Part shown: positions 27,487 through 36,754 of the stretch, in pieces
How positions within the stretch are numbered: the first letter of the stretch is position 1
Layout: each line of letters starts with the position of its first letter
NCBI GenBank assembly: GCA_030441535.1
Contig: JAUJFZ010000002.1
Span: forward strand, 248,001-312,000
DNA length: 64,000 nt
Reading direction: 5' to 3'
DNA from: Betaproteobacteria bacterium LSUCC0117
GTDB taxonomy: Bacteria > Pseudomonadota > Gammaproteobacteria > Burkholderiales > Burkholderiaceae_C
Made by a program: the position numbers and the translations under genes
Notes under the pieces: model-generated
Database searches by the model: none
Told to the model about the DNA's origin: nothing
The model's input: the letters and a program-made list of their open reading frames with translations, nothing else

Positions 27487-27522
27487 AAAGTGTCAAAAAG
27501 TGCAATTAAGTGGTGAAAAGTG
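27487..27522 (+). promoter_or_regulatory. MraZ-type operator: four hexamer repeats at 10-base period
   Basis: AAAGTG occurs at 27487, 27497 and 27517, and TAAGTG at 27507, exactly ten bases apart. MraZ autoregulates dcw clusters by binding short direct repeats at one-helical-turn spacing, and AAAGTG repeats are documented for Mycoplasma MraZ. The array lies 20 bases before the mraZ start. A possible promoter overlaps it: TTGCAA at 27464-27469 and TAAAGT at 27486-27491, spacer 16. Binding by MraZ would block RNA polymerase. Confidence 0.8.
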
Positions 27523-27542
27523 TTTTTTAGGAAAAATTGACC

Positions 27543-27971
27543 GTGTTTCAAGGGGCCTCATCAATCAACCTCGACGCGAAAGGGCGGCTGTCTATGCCGA
27601 CCCGTTATCGCGACGTGCTCCAAGCGAGCGCGCAGGGGTGTTTGACGATCACCAAGCACCCGCATGGTTGCCTGATGGTATTCCCCCGCCCTGAGTGGGA
27701 GGTGTTCCGCTCACGCATCGCCGCACTGCCGATGCAAGCGCAGTGGTGGAAGCGAATTTTCCTGGGTAACGCGTCTGATGTGGAGCTGGACGGTACCTCC
27801 CGAGTCCTCGTGTCGCCCGAGCTGCGAGCGGCCGCTGGCATCAACAAGTCTGTCATTTTGTTGGGTATGGGCAGCTACTTTGAGCTGTGGGACGCTGATA
27901 CGTATGCGGCCAATGAAGCCGATGCCATGAAGGGCGAAATGCCCGACGTATTCAAAGACTTCTCGTTTTGA
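27543..27971 (+). CDS. mraZ: Transcriptional regulator MraZ
   Basis: First gene of the dcw cluster; a ring-forming DNA-binding protein with two SpoVT-AbrB-like halves. I choose GTG at 27543, giving MFQGASSINLDAKGRLS, which fits the family start; TTG at 27537 is an alternative with the ribosome site AGGA closer. The 142-residue product contains GRLSMPTRYRD in the first half and SRVLVSPELRAAAGI in the second, the two conserved DNA-contact motifs. It probably binds the four repeats just upstream. It is followed ten bases later by rsmH. Confidence 0.93.
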   Translation: MFQGASSINLDAKGRLSMPTRYRDVLQASAQGCLTITKHPHGCLMVFPRPEWEVFRSRIAALPMQAQWWKRIFLGNASDVELDGTSRVLVSPELRAAAGINKSVILLGMGSYFELWDADTYAANEADAMKGEMPDVFKDFSF

Positions 27972-27981
27972 GGGATCCTGA

Positions 27982-28908
27982 GTGAGCGCTTCGACGACAC
28001 CCTGGACACATGACACGGTGCTTCTGACGGAAGCCGTGGACGCCCTCGCCATCAAAGCGGACGGCGCTTACATCGATGCCACGTTTGGTCGGGGTGGTCA
28101 TTCGGCGTTAATTCTGAAGACCCTAGGTCCGAATGGTCACCTGTTGGGTGTTGATCGTGATCCGCAAGCCGTTGCGCACGCGCGAACCTGGCGCGACGAA
28201 CGCTTCGCGATTCGGCACCAAGCGTTTCACACCATTTCAGATCTGCCCGAAGCAAGTATCGATGGTTTGCTGATGGACTTGGGGGTCAGCTCGCCGCAAA
28301 TCGACGACCCCACGCGTGGCTTTTCATTTCGTCACGATGGCCCACTCGACATGCGCATGGACACCACCCGCGGCCAGAGCGTTGCCGAATGGCTTGAAGG
28401 CGCAACCCCTGAATTCATTGCGGAGGTGATTCGTGACTATGGCGAAGAACGGTTTGCTGTACAGATTTCAAAGGCGATTGATCGTCGCCGACAGGAACGG
28501 GGCCCTTTTCGAACCACCCTTGAACTGGCCCAAGTCGTGGCTGGCGCGGTCAAAACCCGCGAGCCGGGCAAGGACCCTGCAACGCGGACATTTCAGGCTT
28601 TTCGGATTTTCATCAACGCCGAACTTGAAGAGTTACAGCAAGCGCTAGCAGCGAGTCTGCGTCTGCTGAAGCCAGGGGGTCGCTTGGTGGTCATCAGTTT
28701 TCATTCGCTCGAAGACCGGATTGTTAAACAGTTCATTGCTGCCCATTCGCGTGAGGTTGTTGACCGCCGCGCCTTGTTTGCCCCGGCTAAAGCGTTGCCT
28801 CTGAAGTCACTGGGCCGGGTCAAAGCCAGTGCCGCCGAGGTGGCGGGTAATCCGCGCTCACGCAGTGCGGTGATGCGTGTTGCTGAGCGTACAGAGGTGG
28901 CTTTGTGA
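27982..28908 (+). CDS. rsmH: 16S rRNA (cytosine-1402-N4)-methyltransferase RsmH
   Basis: Methylates C1402 of 16S rRNA with S-adenosylmethionine. GTG start at 27982, 308 residues. Motifs include HDTVLLTEAVDAL, the SAM site DATFGRGGHS, GVDRDPQAV, LLMDLGVSSPQID and RGFSFRHDGPLDMRMD. The C-terminal ISFHSLEDRIVKQF is diagnostic. Its TGA overlaps the GTG start of ftsL (GTGA). Confidence 0.96.
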   Translation: MSASTTPWTHDTVLLTEAVDALAIKADGAYIDATFGRGGHSALILKTLGPNGHLLGVDRDPQAVAHARTWRDERFAIRHQAFHTISDLPEASIDGLLMDLGVSSPQIDDPTRGFSFRHDGPLDMRMDTTRGQSVAEWLEGATPEFIAEVIRDYGEERFAVQISKAIDRRRQERGPFRTTLELAQVVAGAVKTREPGKDPATRTFQAFRIFINAELEELQQALAASLRLLKPGGRLVVISFHSLEDRIVKQFIAAHSREVVDRRALFAPAKALPLKSLGRVKASAAEVAGNPRSRSAVMRVAERTEVAL

Positions 28909-29189
28909 TTCGCGTCAACATCGCACTCGTTGTCGCGATCATGGGCACGGCTGTGGCTCTGGTCAACACGCAATACGATTCCCGCCGCCTCTACAACGCG
29001 GTCGATCAAGAGAGCACGCGTGCACGCCAACTGAATATTGATTATGAGTCGCTGCGTGTCCAGCGCCGGGCCGAAGTTGCACCGGCCCGGGTACAAGCCG
29101 TTGCCGTTACGCGATTAAAAATGCGGGCCCCCGATCCATCGATCACCGAGTACGTAAGCCACCCACAACCGGTGGCGCAACGACCATGA
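28905..29189 (+). CDS. ftsL: Cell division protein FtsL
   Basis: Small bitopic division protein that joins FtsQ and FtsB and activates FtsWI. It has 94 residues: a very short cytoplasmic start, a transmembrane helix at about 4-22 (IALVVAIMGTAVALV), then a periplasmic helix likely to form a coiled coil (ESTRARQLNIDYESLRVQR). GTG start at 28905 overlaps the rsmH stop, and its TGA overlaps the ftsI ATG. Assignment rests on position, size and topology as much as on sequence, as FtsL is poorly conserved. Confidence 0.9.
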   Translation: MIRVNIALVVAIMGTAVALVNTQYDSRRLYNAVDQESTRARQLNIDYESLRVQRRAEVAPARVQAVAVTRLKMRAPDPSITEYVSHPQPVAQRP

Positions 29190-30919
29190 GACGGCGCGAA
29201 ACCATTGCCTACAGCGCCAGCCCCTTGTTGGCATCGCGCACGCCGGTTTGGCGGAGTCGATTTATTTTGGCGGCTTTGGCCTTGGCGTTCCTGACATTAG
29301 CGGGGCGCGCAGTTTATGTCCAGGTGCTGGATAACGACTTCTTCCAGCGGCAAGGAGAGGCGCGGTTTGCACGTACCATCAAGCTGCCACCGAGTCGTGG
29401 TCGGGTACTGGACCGCAATGGCCTTATTTTGGCCAGCAGCGTACCGGCCTATGGCATTTGGGCAGACGGCGCCAATCCGAAAGATCCTAATTTGGGCACG
29501 TTGGCCAAGTTACTCGACATGCCACGATCGGCCGTATTAGAGCGGGTTTCGAGATCTGCCGAGGGTTTTGTTTACCTCAAACGACAGGTCAGCGAAAGCA
29601 CCCGCGAGCAAATCAGAGCCTTGAAGATCACAGGCATTTCTGACACCAAAGAATATAAACGCGAGTACCCCGAAGGTGAGGCGGCAGCCCACGTGGTTGG
29701 TTTTACCAATATCGAGAGTCAAGGCATAGAAGGCGTCGAGTTGGCTTTCAACGAGCAGTTGACTGGCTATGCCGGTTCGCGTCGAGTACTCAAAGACCGG
29801 ATGGGTTCCATCATCGAGGACCTGCGCGACGTAGTGCCGCCGGTTAATGGTAAAGACGTCCAGTTGTCGATTGACAGCAAGGTTCAGTTCTTTGCCTTCG
29901 ACCAATTACGCCAAGCCGTTCAAACCCACGATGCGGTAGGTGGCAGTGTGGTGGTTTTAGATATACACAGTGGCGAGATTTTGGCACTGGCGAATTACCC
30001 CAGCTACGACCCGAGTGACCGTCGCCGCCTAACGGGTGCCATGCTGCGCAACCAAGCCATTACCGATACCTTTGAGCCGGGTTCGACCATCAAGCCGTTC
30101 ACGGTGAGTTTGGCCCTTGAGCGACGAAACGTTCGCCCGACCACGGTCTTTGACACCGCGCCGGGTTACATCATGGTGGGTCGTCATAAAATCAGCGACT
30201 CCTCGAAGCACGGCACTTTGTCAGTCAGTGAAATTATTCAAAAGTCCAGCAACGTGGGTACGGTGAAGATTGCCGATGGGTTGACAGCCAAGGCAATGTG
30301 GCAAAACTTGATTGATGTTGGCTTTGGACAAAAGCCTGACATCATTTTTCCAGGTGCAGCCACAGGGCGCCTGCGCGGATACGACACTTGGCGCGCATCT
30401 GAAAAAGCAACGCTGAGTTATGGCTATGGCCTGTCAACGTCACTTTTTCAACTTGCACGCGCCTACAGCGTGTTTGCCCGCGACGGTGACATGATTCCCA
30501 CCACCATTTTGAAGCGCAGTGAGGTGACCAGCGGCACGCAGGTGTTCAGTGCACAAACGGCGTCGCAAATGCGCGCCATGCTGATGCTGGCAACCGGTGA
30601 TGAAGGGACTGCACCACGGGCCCAGACATTGGGCTATTCCGTCGCGGGGAAGACGGGCACGGCACGCAAGATTGAGGGTAAGGGCTACTCCAATAAGAAG
30701 TACCGCGGCTTTTTCGTCGGATTCGCACCGGTTGAGGAGCCTCGCATCGTCGTCGCCGTGATGATCGATGAACCACGCAAGGGTGGTTTTTATGGCGGTA
30801 CGGTGGCTGCGCCCGTGTTCAGCCGTACGGTACAAAACACCTTGCGTGTCTTGGGCGTCACGCCCGATCAATCGGTAAAACCGAATATCACTGCCGCGGG
30901 CGTGGAGGAGTCACTGTGA
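29186..30919 (+). CDS. ftsI: Division-specific peptidoglycan transpeptidase FtsI (PBP3)
   Basis: Septal class B penicillin-binding protein that crosslinks new peptidoglycan with FtsW. It has 577 residues: an N-terminal transmembrane helix (about 28-48), the PBP dimer domain with LPPSRGRVLDRNG, and a C-terminal transpeptidase. The catalytic motifs are STIKPF (SxxK), SSN in QKSSNVGTVK and KTG in AGKTGTARK. It overlaps ftsL by four bases and murEF by four bases. Confidence 0.96.
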   Translation: MRRRETIAYSASPLLASRTPVWRSRFILAALALAFLTLAGRAVYVQVLDNDFFQRQGEARFARTIKLPPSRGRVLDRNGLILASSVPAYGIWADGANPKDPNLGTLAKLLDMPRSAVLERVSRSAEGFVYLKRQVSESTREQIRALKITGISDTKEYKREYPEGEAAAHVVGFTNIESQGIEGVELAFNEQLTGYAGSRRVLKDRMGSIIEDLRDVVPPVNGKDVQLSIDSKVQFFAFDQLRQAVQTHDAVGGSVVVLDIHSGEILALANYPSYDPSDRRRLTGAMLRNQAITDTFEPGSTIKPFTVSLALERRNVRPTTVFDTAPGYIMVGRHKISDSSKHGTLSVSEIIQKSSNVGTVKIADGLTAKAMWQNLIDVGFGQKPDIIFPGAATGRLRGYDTWRASEKATLSYGYGLSTSLFQLARAYSVFARDGDMIPTTILKRSEVTSGTQVFSAQTASQMRAMLMLATGDEGTAPRAQTLGYSVAGKTGTARKIEGKGYSNKKYRGFFVGFAPVEEPRIVVAVMIDEPRKGGFYGGTVAAPVFSRTVQNTLRVLGVTPDQSVKPNITAAGVEESL

Positions 30920-33867
30920 GTGATCACCAAGCTCTCGTCCAGTGGTTGCGCGATTGTGGCGTGACGCGGTTAGAAGCCGACAGTCGCCAGGTGACAGCGG
31001 GCAGTGCGTTTGTCGCGTGGCCCGGACACGCGCGCGACGCACGAGAGTTCGTCAGCCAGGCATTACAGGCCGGTGCAGTCGTCGCATTGGTCGAGGCGAA
31101 TGATCTTGCCACCAGCTGTTTGCCAGCGGCGTTGCAGACAGACCCACGGGTACGTCTGGTTGCCGATCTGAAGCAGCAAGCGGGTGCCATCGCCAGTGCA
31201 TTTTTTGGCTACCCCAGCGAAGCGCTTGCGTTGGCGGCGGTCACCGGGACCAACGGCAAAACATCGGTGAGCTGGTGGTTAGCGAAAATGCAAACTGAAC
31301 TTGGGATTGGTTGTGGTCTGGTTGGTACGTTGGGGATGGGTGCTTTGGACAACCTGTCCGAAACAGGCCTCACGACACCTGACCCCATTCGACTACAAGC
31401 CGGGTTGCGTGAGATGGTCGACGCGGGTTTACAGGCTTGCGCGATTGAGGCGTCTAGCATCGGAATCGTAGAGCATCGCCTCAGCGGCGTGACGATCCAG
31501 ACCGCAATTTGGACCAATCTGTCGCAGGACCACTTGGATTACCACGGTGACATGGCCAGTTACGCCGACGCGAAAGCGCGTCTCTTCAGTTGGCCAGGTT
31601 TACGGCATGCGGTGATTAACCTCGATGATGACTATGGTCAGGACTTGGCGCAGCGCTTATCGGCCCGCGCCGACCTGGATCTCTGGACGGTCGGTATCGC
31701 CGACCACCCAAAAGTGGCGACTACCCAAGGCCGTTTATCAGCACGTGATGTCAAGCCAACAGCGCGCGGCACAGAATTCATGTTGGTCGAGGGGGAGCAA
31801 CAGCACCAAGTTGATGCCCCCGTTGTTGGTTTGTTCAATGTTTCCAATTTGTTGTGCGCTGCGGCCACCTTGCGTGCACAGGGGATCGCTTTGGCTGATA
31901 TCGCCGCAGCGATGGCGCGTGTTGCAGGCGTACCGGGCCGATTAGAACGCGTCAACCTCGCACCGCAGGTCCCGGCTGTGTTCATCGATTACGCCCATAC
32001 ACCCGACGCGGTACAAAAGACACTCGAGGCTTTGGTGCCTATCACACAGGCACGGGGGGGCAAATTGTGGTGCGTTTTGGGATGTGGCGGCGACCGCGAT
32101 AAGACAAAACGGGCCCCAATGGCGGTTGCGGCTTATGAGCGCAGTGACCACCTTGTGGTGACCAGCGACAATCCCCGCTCAGAAGAGCCAGTGGCCATCA
32201 TTGATGACATGCTGGCTGGCCTTGAACAGAATGGGCTGACGGACAAACCAATCCACACCATCGTGCAACGCGAAACAGCGATTGCCACTGCAGTGACCCG
32301 CGCAAATGCTGCGGATGTGGTGTTGATTGCCGGTAAAGGCCATGAGTCTTACCAAGAAATTGCAGGTGTCCGCTACCCGTTTTCGGACATGACTGTGGCA
32401 CAGGCGGCGCTGGCGGCGCGTGAGCCAGCCTGGGTACACCCGCTGCAATGCCTTTCACAGCTCACATCGGCCCAACGCGTTGGCGACTGGACGGATCAGC
32501 TGGATCACGCGATGCGGGTTCACACCGATACCCGAACCCTTGCAGCAGGCGACTGCTTTGTTGCGTTGGTCGGCGAACGCTTTGATGCACATGCGTTTTT
32601 GCCGCAACTCAAAGCCGCCGGCGTCACCGTGGCACTCGCATCACACGGTCTTGCCGCGAACGGGCTGTCGGGTGTTGAGGTGCCGGATACCCGAGTTGCG
32701 TTGGGTGAATGGGCAGACCTTTGGCGTGAAAACTTCAGTGGTCCCGTGATTGCTGTGACCGGTAGCAATGGGAAGACGACCGTCACACAAATGCTGGGAA
32801 GCATCACCGCCGCAGCGCATGGTGAGGATGCGCTAGCGACACAGGGTAATTTAAACAACGATATCGGTGTGCCGCTGACGTTGTTGCGGTTGCGATCGCA
32901 CCACCGCAGTGCAGTGGTCGAGTTGGGTATGAATCACCCGGGTGAGATCGCATACCTTGCGGCCATGACCCGACCCACTGTGGCGTTGGTGAACAATGCG
33001 CAGCGTGAACATCTCGAATTTATGGGGACGGTTGACGCAGTCGCTAAAGAAAATGGCAGCGTGTTTCAGTTGCTGTCTCCAGCGGGGGTCGCGGTCTACC
33101 CGCACGCCGATCACTATTCAGATTTTTGGCGACAGCAGGCTGGCGGCCGATCTGTTTTTACCTTCTCATGCACCGATAAGCAGGCAACGGTTTACGCCAG
33201 CGGTGATTGGCAGGGTGATGCATGGGCATTGACCTTCGTAACCCCGGAAGGTGAATTTCAAGCGTCATTGGCTTTAGCGGGACAACACAATGTGAGCAAT
33301 GCCGCAGCAGCGGTGGCTTGTGCGTTGGCTGCAGGTATTCATCCGGATCACATCACGGCGGGGTTGGATGCCTTCCGCGCGGTGAAGGGCCGGTCGCGTG
33401 CGGTTCAATTACGCCGCGATACAGCCGTTATCTCGCTGGTCGATGACACATACAACGCGAATCCTGACTCGATGCGCGCCGCAATTGACGTTTTGGCGAA
33501 CTTACCCAAGCCGCGCTGGTTGGTGATGGGAGACATGGGCGAGGTCGGCGCTCAAGGGCTGGCGTTCCATGAGGAAGCGCTACGACACGCCGAGTCGAAA
33601 GCGATCGAGCGTATTGACGTGTCAGGTCAGTGGTGGCGGCAAGTCGTCGATGGGCAAAGTCGCGTCGCGGCACATTGGCATCCCGACGTGGAGGCCTTAT
33701 CAGCGCTGGCGCCAGAAATCGCAGCGAACTACCAAAGCGTGCTGGTCAAAGGATCGCGTTTTATGCGAATGGAGCGTGTCGTCGAGGCGCTCGAACGGGC
33801 ATGGCCATCGCTGCTCAATCGCCCAGCGAGCAAACAAGAAAAAGAAGGAGCGCGATATGTTGCTTAG
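30916..33867 (+). CDS. murE/murF: Bifunctional MurE-MurF ligase fusion
   Basis: One 983-residue polypeptide performs two cytoplasmic ligations: addition of meso-diaminopimelate to UDP-MurNAc-L-Ala-D-Glu, then of D-Ala-D-Ala. The MurE half (about 1-495) has GTNGKTS at 111 and DNPRSEEP at 418, the DNPR motif of meso-DAP enzymes. A linker of about 25 residues leads to the MurF half, with GSNGKTT at 616, ATQGNLNNDIGVPLT, ELGMNHPGE and DTYNANPDSM. Such a fusion is known in Bordetella. GTG start overlaps ftsI. The frame is open throughout, so it is a true fusion. Confidence 0.96.
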   Translation: MSDHQALVQWLRDCGVTRLEADSRQVTAGSAFVAWPGHARDAREFVSQALQAGAVVALVEANDLATSCLPAALQTDPRVRLVADLKQQAGAIASAFFGYPSEALALAAVTGTNGKTSVSWWLAKMQTELGIGCGLVGTLGMGALDNLSETGLTTPDPIRLQAGLREMVDAGLQACAIEASSIGIVEHRLSGVTIQTAIWTNLSQDHLDYHGDMASYADAKARLFSWPGLRHAVINLDDDYGQDLAQRLSARADLDLWTVGIADHPKVATTQGRLSARDVKPTARGTEFMLVEGEQQHQVDAPVVGLFNVSNLLCAAATLRAQGIALADIAAAMARVAGVPGRLERVNLAPQVPAVFIDYAHTPDAVQKTLEALVPITQARGGKLWCVLGCGGDRDKTKRAPMAVAAYERSDHLVVTSDNPRSEEPVAIIDDMLAGLEQNGLTDKPIHTIVQRETAIATAVTRANAADVVLIAGKGHESYQEIAGVRYPFSDMTVAQAALAAREPAWVHPLQCLSQLTSAQRVGDWTDQLDHAMRVHTDTRTLAAGDCFVALVGERFDAHAFLPQLKAAGVTVALASHGLAANGLSGVEVPDTRVALGEWADLWRENFSGPVIAVTGSNGKTTVTQMLGSITAAAHGEDALATQGNLNNDIGVPLTLLRLRSHHRSAVVELGMNHPGEIAYLAAMTRPTVALVNNAQREHLEFMGTVDAVAKENGSVFQLLSPAGVAVYPHADHYSDFWRQQAGGRSVFTFSCTDKQATVYASGDWQGDAWALTFVTPEGEFQASLALAGQHNVSNAAAAVACALAAGIHPDHITAGLDAFRAVKGRSRAVQLRRDTAVISLVDDTYNANPDSMRAAIDVLANLPKPRWLVMGDMGEVGAQGLAFHEEALRHAESKAIERIDVSGQWWRQVVDGQSRVAAHWHPDVEALSALAPEIAANYQSVLVKGSRFMRMERVVEALERAWPSLLNRPASKQEKEGARYVA

Positions 33868-35035
33868 TTTGGCTGAGTGGCTACAAACGCTAATGCCGCA
33901 GTGGGGCTTTCTGCGCGTCTTCCAATACATAACCTTTCGCGCGGTGATGGCCGCGTTGACGGCGCTTCTGATTGGATTGATTGCGGGACCGACTGTGATC
34001 CGCCATCTGACAGCTCTCAAAATTGGTCAGCCAGTTCGCGCTTACGCGATGCAAAGCCACTTGGTGAAATCGGGGACGCCCACCATGGGCGGTGTATTGG
34101 TTTTGATCGGTATCTTTAGCGCGACGCTGCTGTGGGCAGATTGGCATAACCGTTTTATTTGGATCGTGCTGATCGTCACGATGGCATTTGGTGCGATTGG
34201 GTGGGTAGACGACTGGCGCAAGGTCGTTGCCAAAGACCCCGAGGGTATGCGCTCACGCGAGAAGTACCTGTGGCAATCAGGATTTGGCTTGCTGGCCGCT
34301 TTGGCCTTGGCGTTTGCGATATCTGAAAACTCAAACGCACGGGTCTTTGAGTTGTTCATGGCGTGGGTGCGCTCCGGGTTCACCATCGACTTACCGCCCA
34401 CAGCAGACCTGTTGGTGCCTTTCGTCAAAACCATCAGTTACCCCTTGGGCGTTTTGGGGTTTGTGGTGTTGACCTACTTGGTGATCGTTGGATCCAGTAA
34501 TGCGGTCAACCTGACAGATGGTCTGGACGGTCTCGCCATCATGCCGGTCATCATGGTCGGCTCTGCGTTGGGGGTGTTCGCCTATGTGACGGGTAACGCG
34601 AATTTCTCGAAATATCTGAATCTACCCACCATCACTGGCGCGGGTGAGTTACTCATTTTCTGCGCAGCAATGGCAGGCGCAGGGCTGGCGTTCTTGTGGT
34701 TTAACACCCATCCCGCGCAGGTGTTTATGGGTGATGTCGGTGCATTGGCTCTGGGCGCTGCACTCGGGACGATCGCGGTCATCGTGCGGCAAGAAATTGT
34801 GTTGGCTGTGATGGGCGGCATCTTCGTTGTCGAAGCGCTTTCCGTGATGTTGCAAGTTTCGTATTTCAAATACACCAAACGCAAGTTTGGACAGGGACGT
34901 CGATTGCTACAAATGGCGCCGCTACACCACCACTTCGAGAAAAAGGGTTGGGCGGAAACCCAAGTGGTTGTTCGGTTTTGGATCATCACCATGCTGCTGT
35001 GCTTGGTGGGTTTATCAACTTTGAAGTTGCGATAA
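33857..35035 (+). CDS. mraY: Phospho-N-acetylmuramoyl-pentapeptide-transferase MraY
   Basis: Polytopic membrane enzyme that makes lipid I from UDP-MurNAc-pentapeptide and undecaprenyl phosphate. I use ATG at 33857 (MLLSLAEWLQ), with AAGGAG eight bases before; the longer open frame adds 96 residues out of frame with murEF and is a shadow. The 392-residue protein has about ten helices, with SGTPTMGGVL, SSNAVNLTDGLDGLA, FMGDVGALALG and the HHHFEKKGW motif. It overlaps the end of murEF by 11 bases. Confidence 0.96.
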   Translation: MLLSLAEWLQTLMPQWGFLRVFQYITFRAVMAALTALLIGLIAGPTVIRHLTALKIGQPVRAYAMQSHLVKSGTPTMGGVLVLIGIFSATLLWADWHNRFIWIVLIVTMAFGAIGWVDDWRKVVAKDPEGMRSREKYLWQSGFGLLAALALAFAISENSNARVFELFMAWVRSGFTIDLPPTADLLVPFVKTISYPLGVLGFVVLTYLVIVGSSNAVNLTDGLDGLAIMPVIMVGSALGVFAYVTGNANFSKYLNLPTITGAGELLIFCAAMAGAGLAFLWFNTHPAQVFMGDVGALALGAALGTIAVIVRQEIVLAVMGGIFVVEALSVMLQVSYFKYTKRKFGQGRRLLQMAPLHHHFEKKGWAETQVVVRFWIITMLLCLVGLSTLKLR

Positions 35036-35053
35036 GAAGGCATCAGACACACA

Positions 35054-36754
35054 GTGACGGCTCCTAAACAAGTCTTGGTGGTGGGTATGGGCATCTCCGG
35101 CCTGGCGATGGCGCGATGGTGCGCGCGCGCCGGCGACCATGTCACCCTCATCGACACGCGTGAGGATGCCGCACGTCTTGCACAGGTGCAAGGTGAGTTA
35201 CCAGCGGTTACCGTCACGCAAGGGCCACTGGATCGTGTGTTGGGGGCTGATGCCGCGTGGTCGGCGATCTACGTGAGCCCTGGTCTGAGCCCAGCGCATT
35301 TGTTGCCCGTGACTGCGTGGTCAGAGGCGCAAGGTTGTCTGGTGGGCACCGAATTAGACCTGTTCGTCGAGGGCTTAAAAACGCACGAACCTGCCCCCGA
35401 GCTACCGCCTGAAATGGGCGAAGAAACGCCTACGGATAAGCCCAAACTCTATATCGATAAGGCCGCAAAGGACGATGAGCCTGATGAAGCCGATGACGAC
35501 CTTGATTCAGAAGCGATGGCTGTCGAAGGTGAGTTGGCTTCCGATGAGGCATTGCCACCGATTACGCTAACCGCGGCTAAAAGCCGCGCGCCTCAAGTAT
35601 TGGCAATCACCGGAACGAATGGCAAGACCACGGTCACCGCATTGACCCAGCATTTGTTGCGATGGTCGGGTATGCATGCGGTCGCCGCAGGAAACATCGG
35701 TACCGCCATGTTGGATGCGCTCATGAACTGCTTGGACAATGGCGAGTGGCCTGATGTGTGGGTCCTGGAGTTGTCGAGTTTTCAATTAGCTGGTAGCCAA
35801 TCGTTTGCACCCACAGCCGCCACTATTTTGAATATTTCCCAAGACCACTTGGATTGGCATGGTGACATGGCGCATTACGTTGCCAGTAAACAGCGTATTT
35901 TTGGTGAGCTCACCCTGCGCGTGTTGAACCGTCAAGACCAGGTCGTGATGGCCAGTGAGCCACCGCTGCCGCCGACGCTCAAGCGAGGCGAAGCACCCAA
36001 GCCGTATGCACAGTGGCAAAGCTTTGGCGCTGATGCGCCAACCCGCCCCGGGGACTGGGGTTTGGAGTCCACGAATGGGTTGACATGGTTGGTACGCGCA
36101 GAAGCAGCTGACGTTGTCATTCGGCAGCCGAAAAAAGAGGCCCCACCAGTAGCGGTCTTCTTACAGCGTCTGATGCCTGCAGATGCGTTACGCATTCGTG
36201 GGCAACACAATGCCTGTAACGCACTGGCTGCCTTGGCGCTGGCGACGGCAGCAGGGGGCAATCTGGCGCTCATGTTGCACGCCCTGCGGGAGTATCCCGG
36301 TGAGCCTCACCGCGTACAGCCCATCGCCATCTTGCAGGATGTTGAATACATCGACGACAGCAAAGGGACCAATGTAGGCGCCACATTAGCGGCTCTCAAT
36401 GGATTGGGTGTTGAACGACCACTGGTGGTTATTTTGGGGGGCGATGGCAAGGGGCAAGATTTCGCTCCGTTGTGCGAACCGATCAAACGGTATGCGCGTG
36501 CGGTCGTATTGATTGGTAAAGATGCCGGCTTGATTCGACAGGCACTGTCTGGGACAGGTGTCGATTGCATGGATGCGGGTGACATGAGTGCGGCTGTTCA
36601 GGCCGCTGCACAAGTGGCGCGCACAGGGGATGTGGTTTTGTTATCGCCGGCCTGCGCCAGCTTGGATATGTACAAAAACTATGTCGCACGTGCAGCGGCG
36701 TTTACCGACGCTGTGCAAGCGTTGGCAGACCAACAGGGGGCTGTGCTCTCATGA
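35054..36754 (+). CDS. murD: UDP-N-acetylmuramoylalanine--D-glutamate ligase MurD, with acidic insert
   Basis: Adds D-glutamate to UDP-MurNAc-L-Ala in the cytoplasm. GTG start at 35054. It has 566 residues, against about 440 for E. coli. Domain 1 starts VLVVGMGISGLAMARW. A strongly acidic, low-complexity segment at about 115-172 (with DDEPDEADDDLDSEAM) pushes the P-loop GTNGKTT to residue 187. A second enlarged region at about 300-365 is Pro-rich. VLELSSFQL, NISQDHLDWHGD, RGQHNACNA and DDSKGTNVGAT are intact, so the enzyme should be active. It overlaps ftsW by four bases. Confidence 0.94.
   Translation: MTAPKQVLVVGMGISGLAMARWCARAGDHVTLIDTREDAARLAQVQGELPAVTVTQGPLDRVLGADAAWSAIYVSPGLSPAHLLPVTAWSEAQGCLVGTELDLFVEGLKTHEPAPELPPEMGEETPTDKPKLYIDKAAKDDEPDEADDDLDSEAMAVEGELASDEALPPITLTAAKSRAPQVLAITGTNGKTTVTALTQHLLRWSGMHAVAAGNIGTAMLDALMNCLDNGEWPDVWVLELSSFQLAGSQSFAPTAATILNISQDHLDWHGDMAHYVASKQRIFGELTLRVLNRQDQVVMASEPPLPPTLKRGEAPKPYAQWQSFGADAPTRPGDWGLESTNGLTWLVRAEAADVVIRQPKKEAPPVAVFLQRLMPADALRIRGQHNACNALAALALATAAGGNLALMLHALREYPGEPHRVQPIAILQDVEYIDDSKGTNVGATLAALNGLGVERPLVVILGGDGKGQDFAPLCEPIKRYARAVVLIGKDAGLIRQALSGTGVDCMDAGDMSAAVQAAAQVARTGDVVLLSPACASLDMYKNYVARAAAFTDAVQALADQQGAVLS

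Noticed and set aside
33569..33856. N-terminal 96-residue extension of MraY
   Set aside because: Shadow of murEF in another frame; the true ATG at 33857 has AAGGAG and gives a normal-length MraY.
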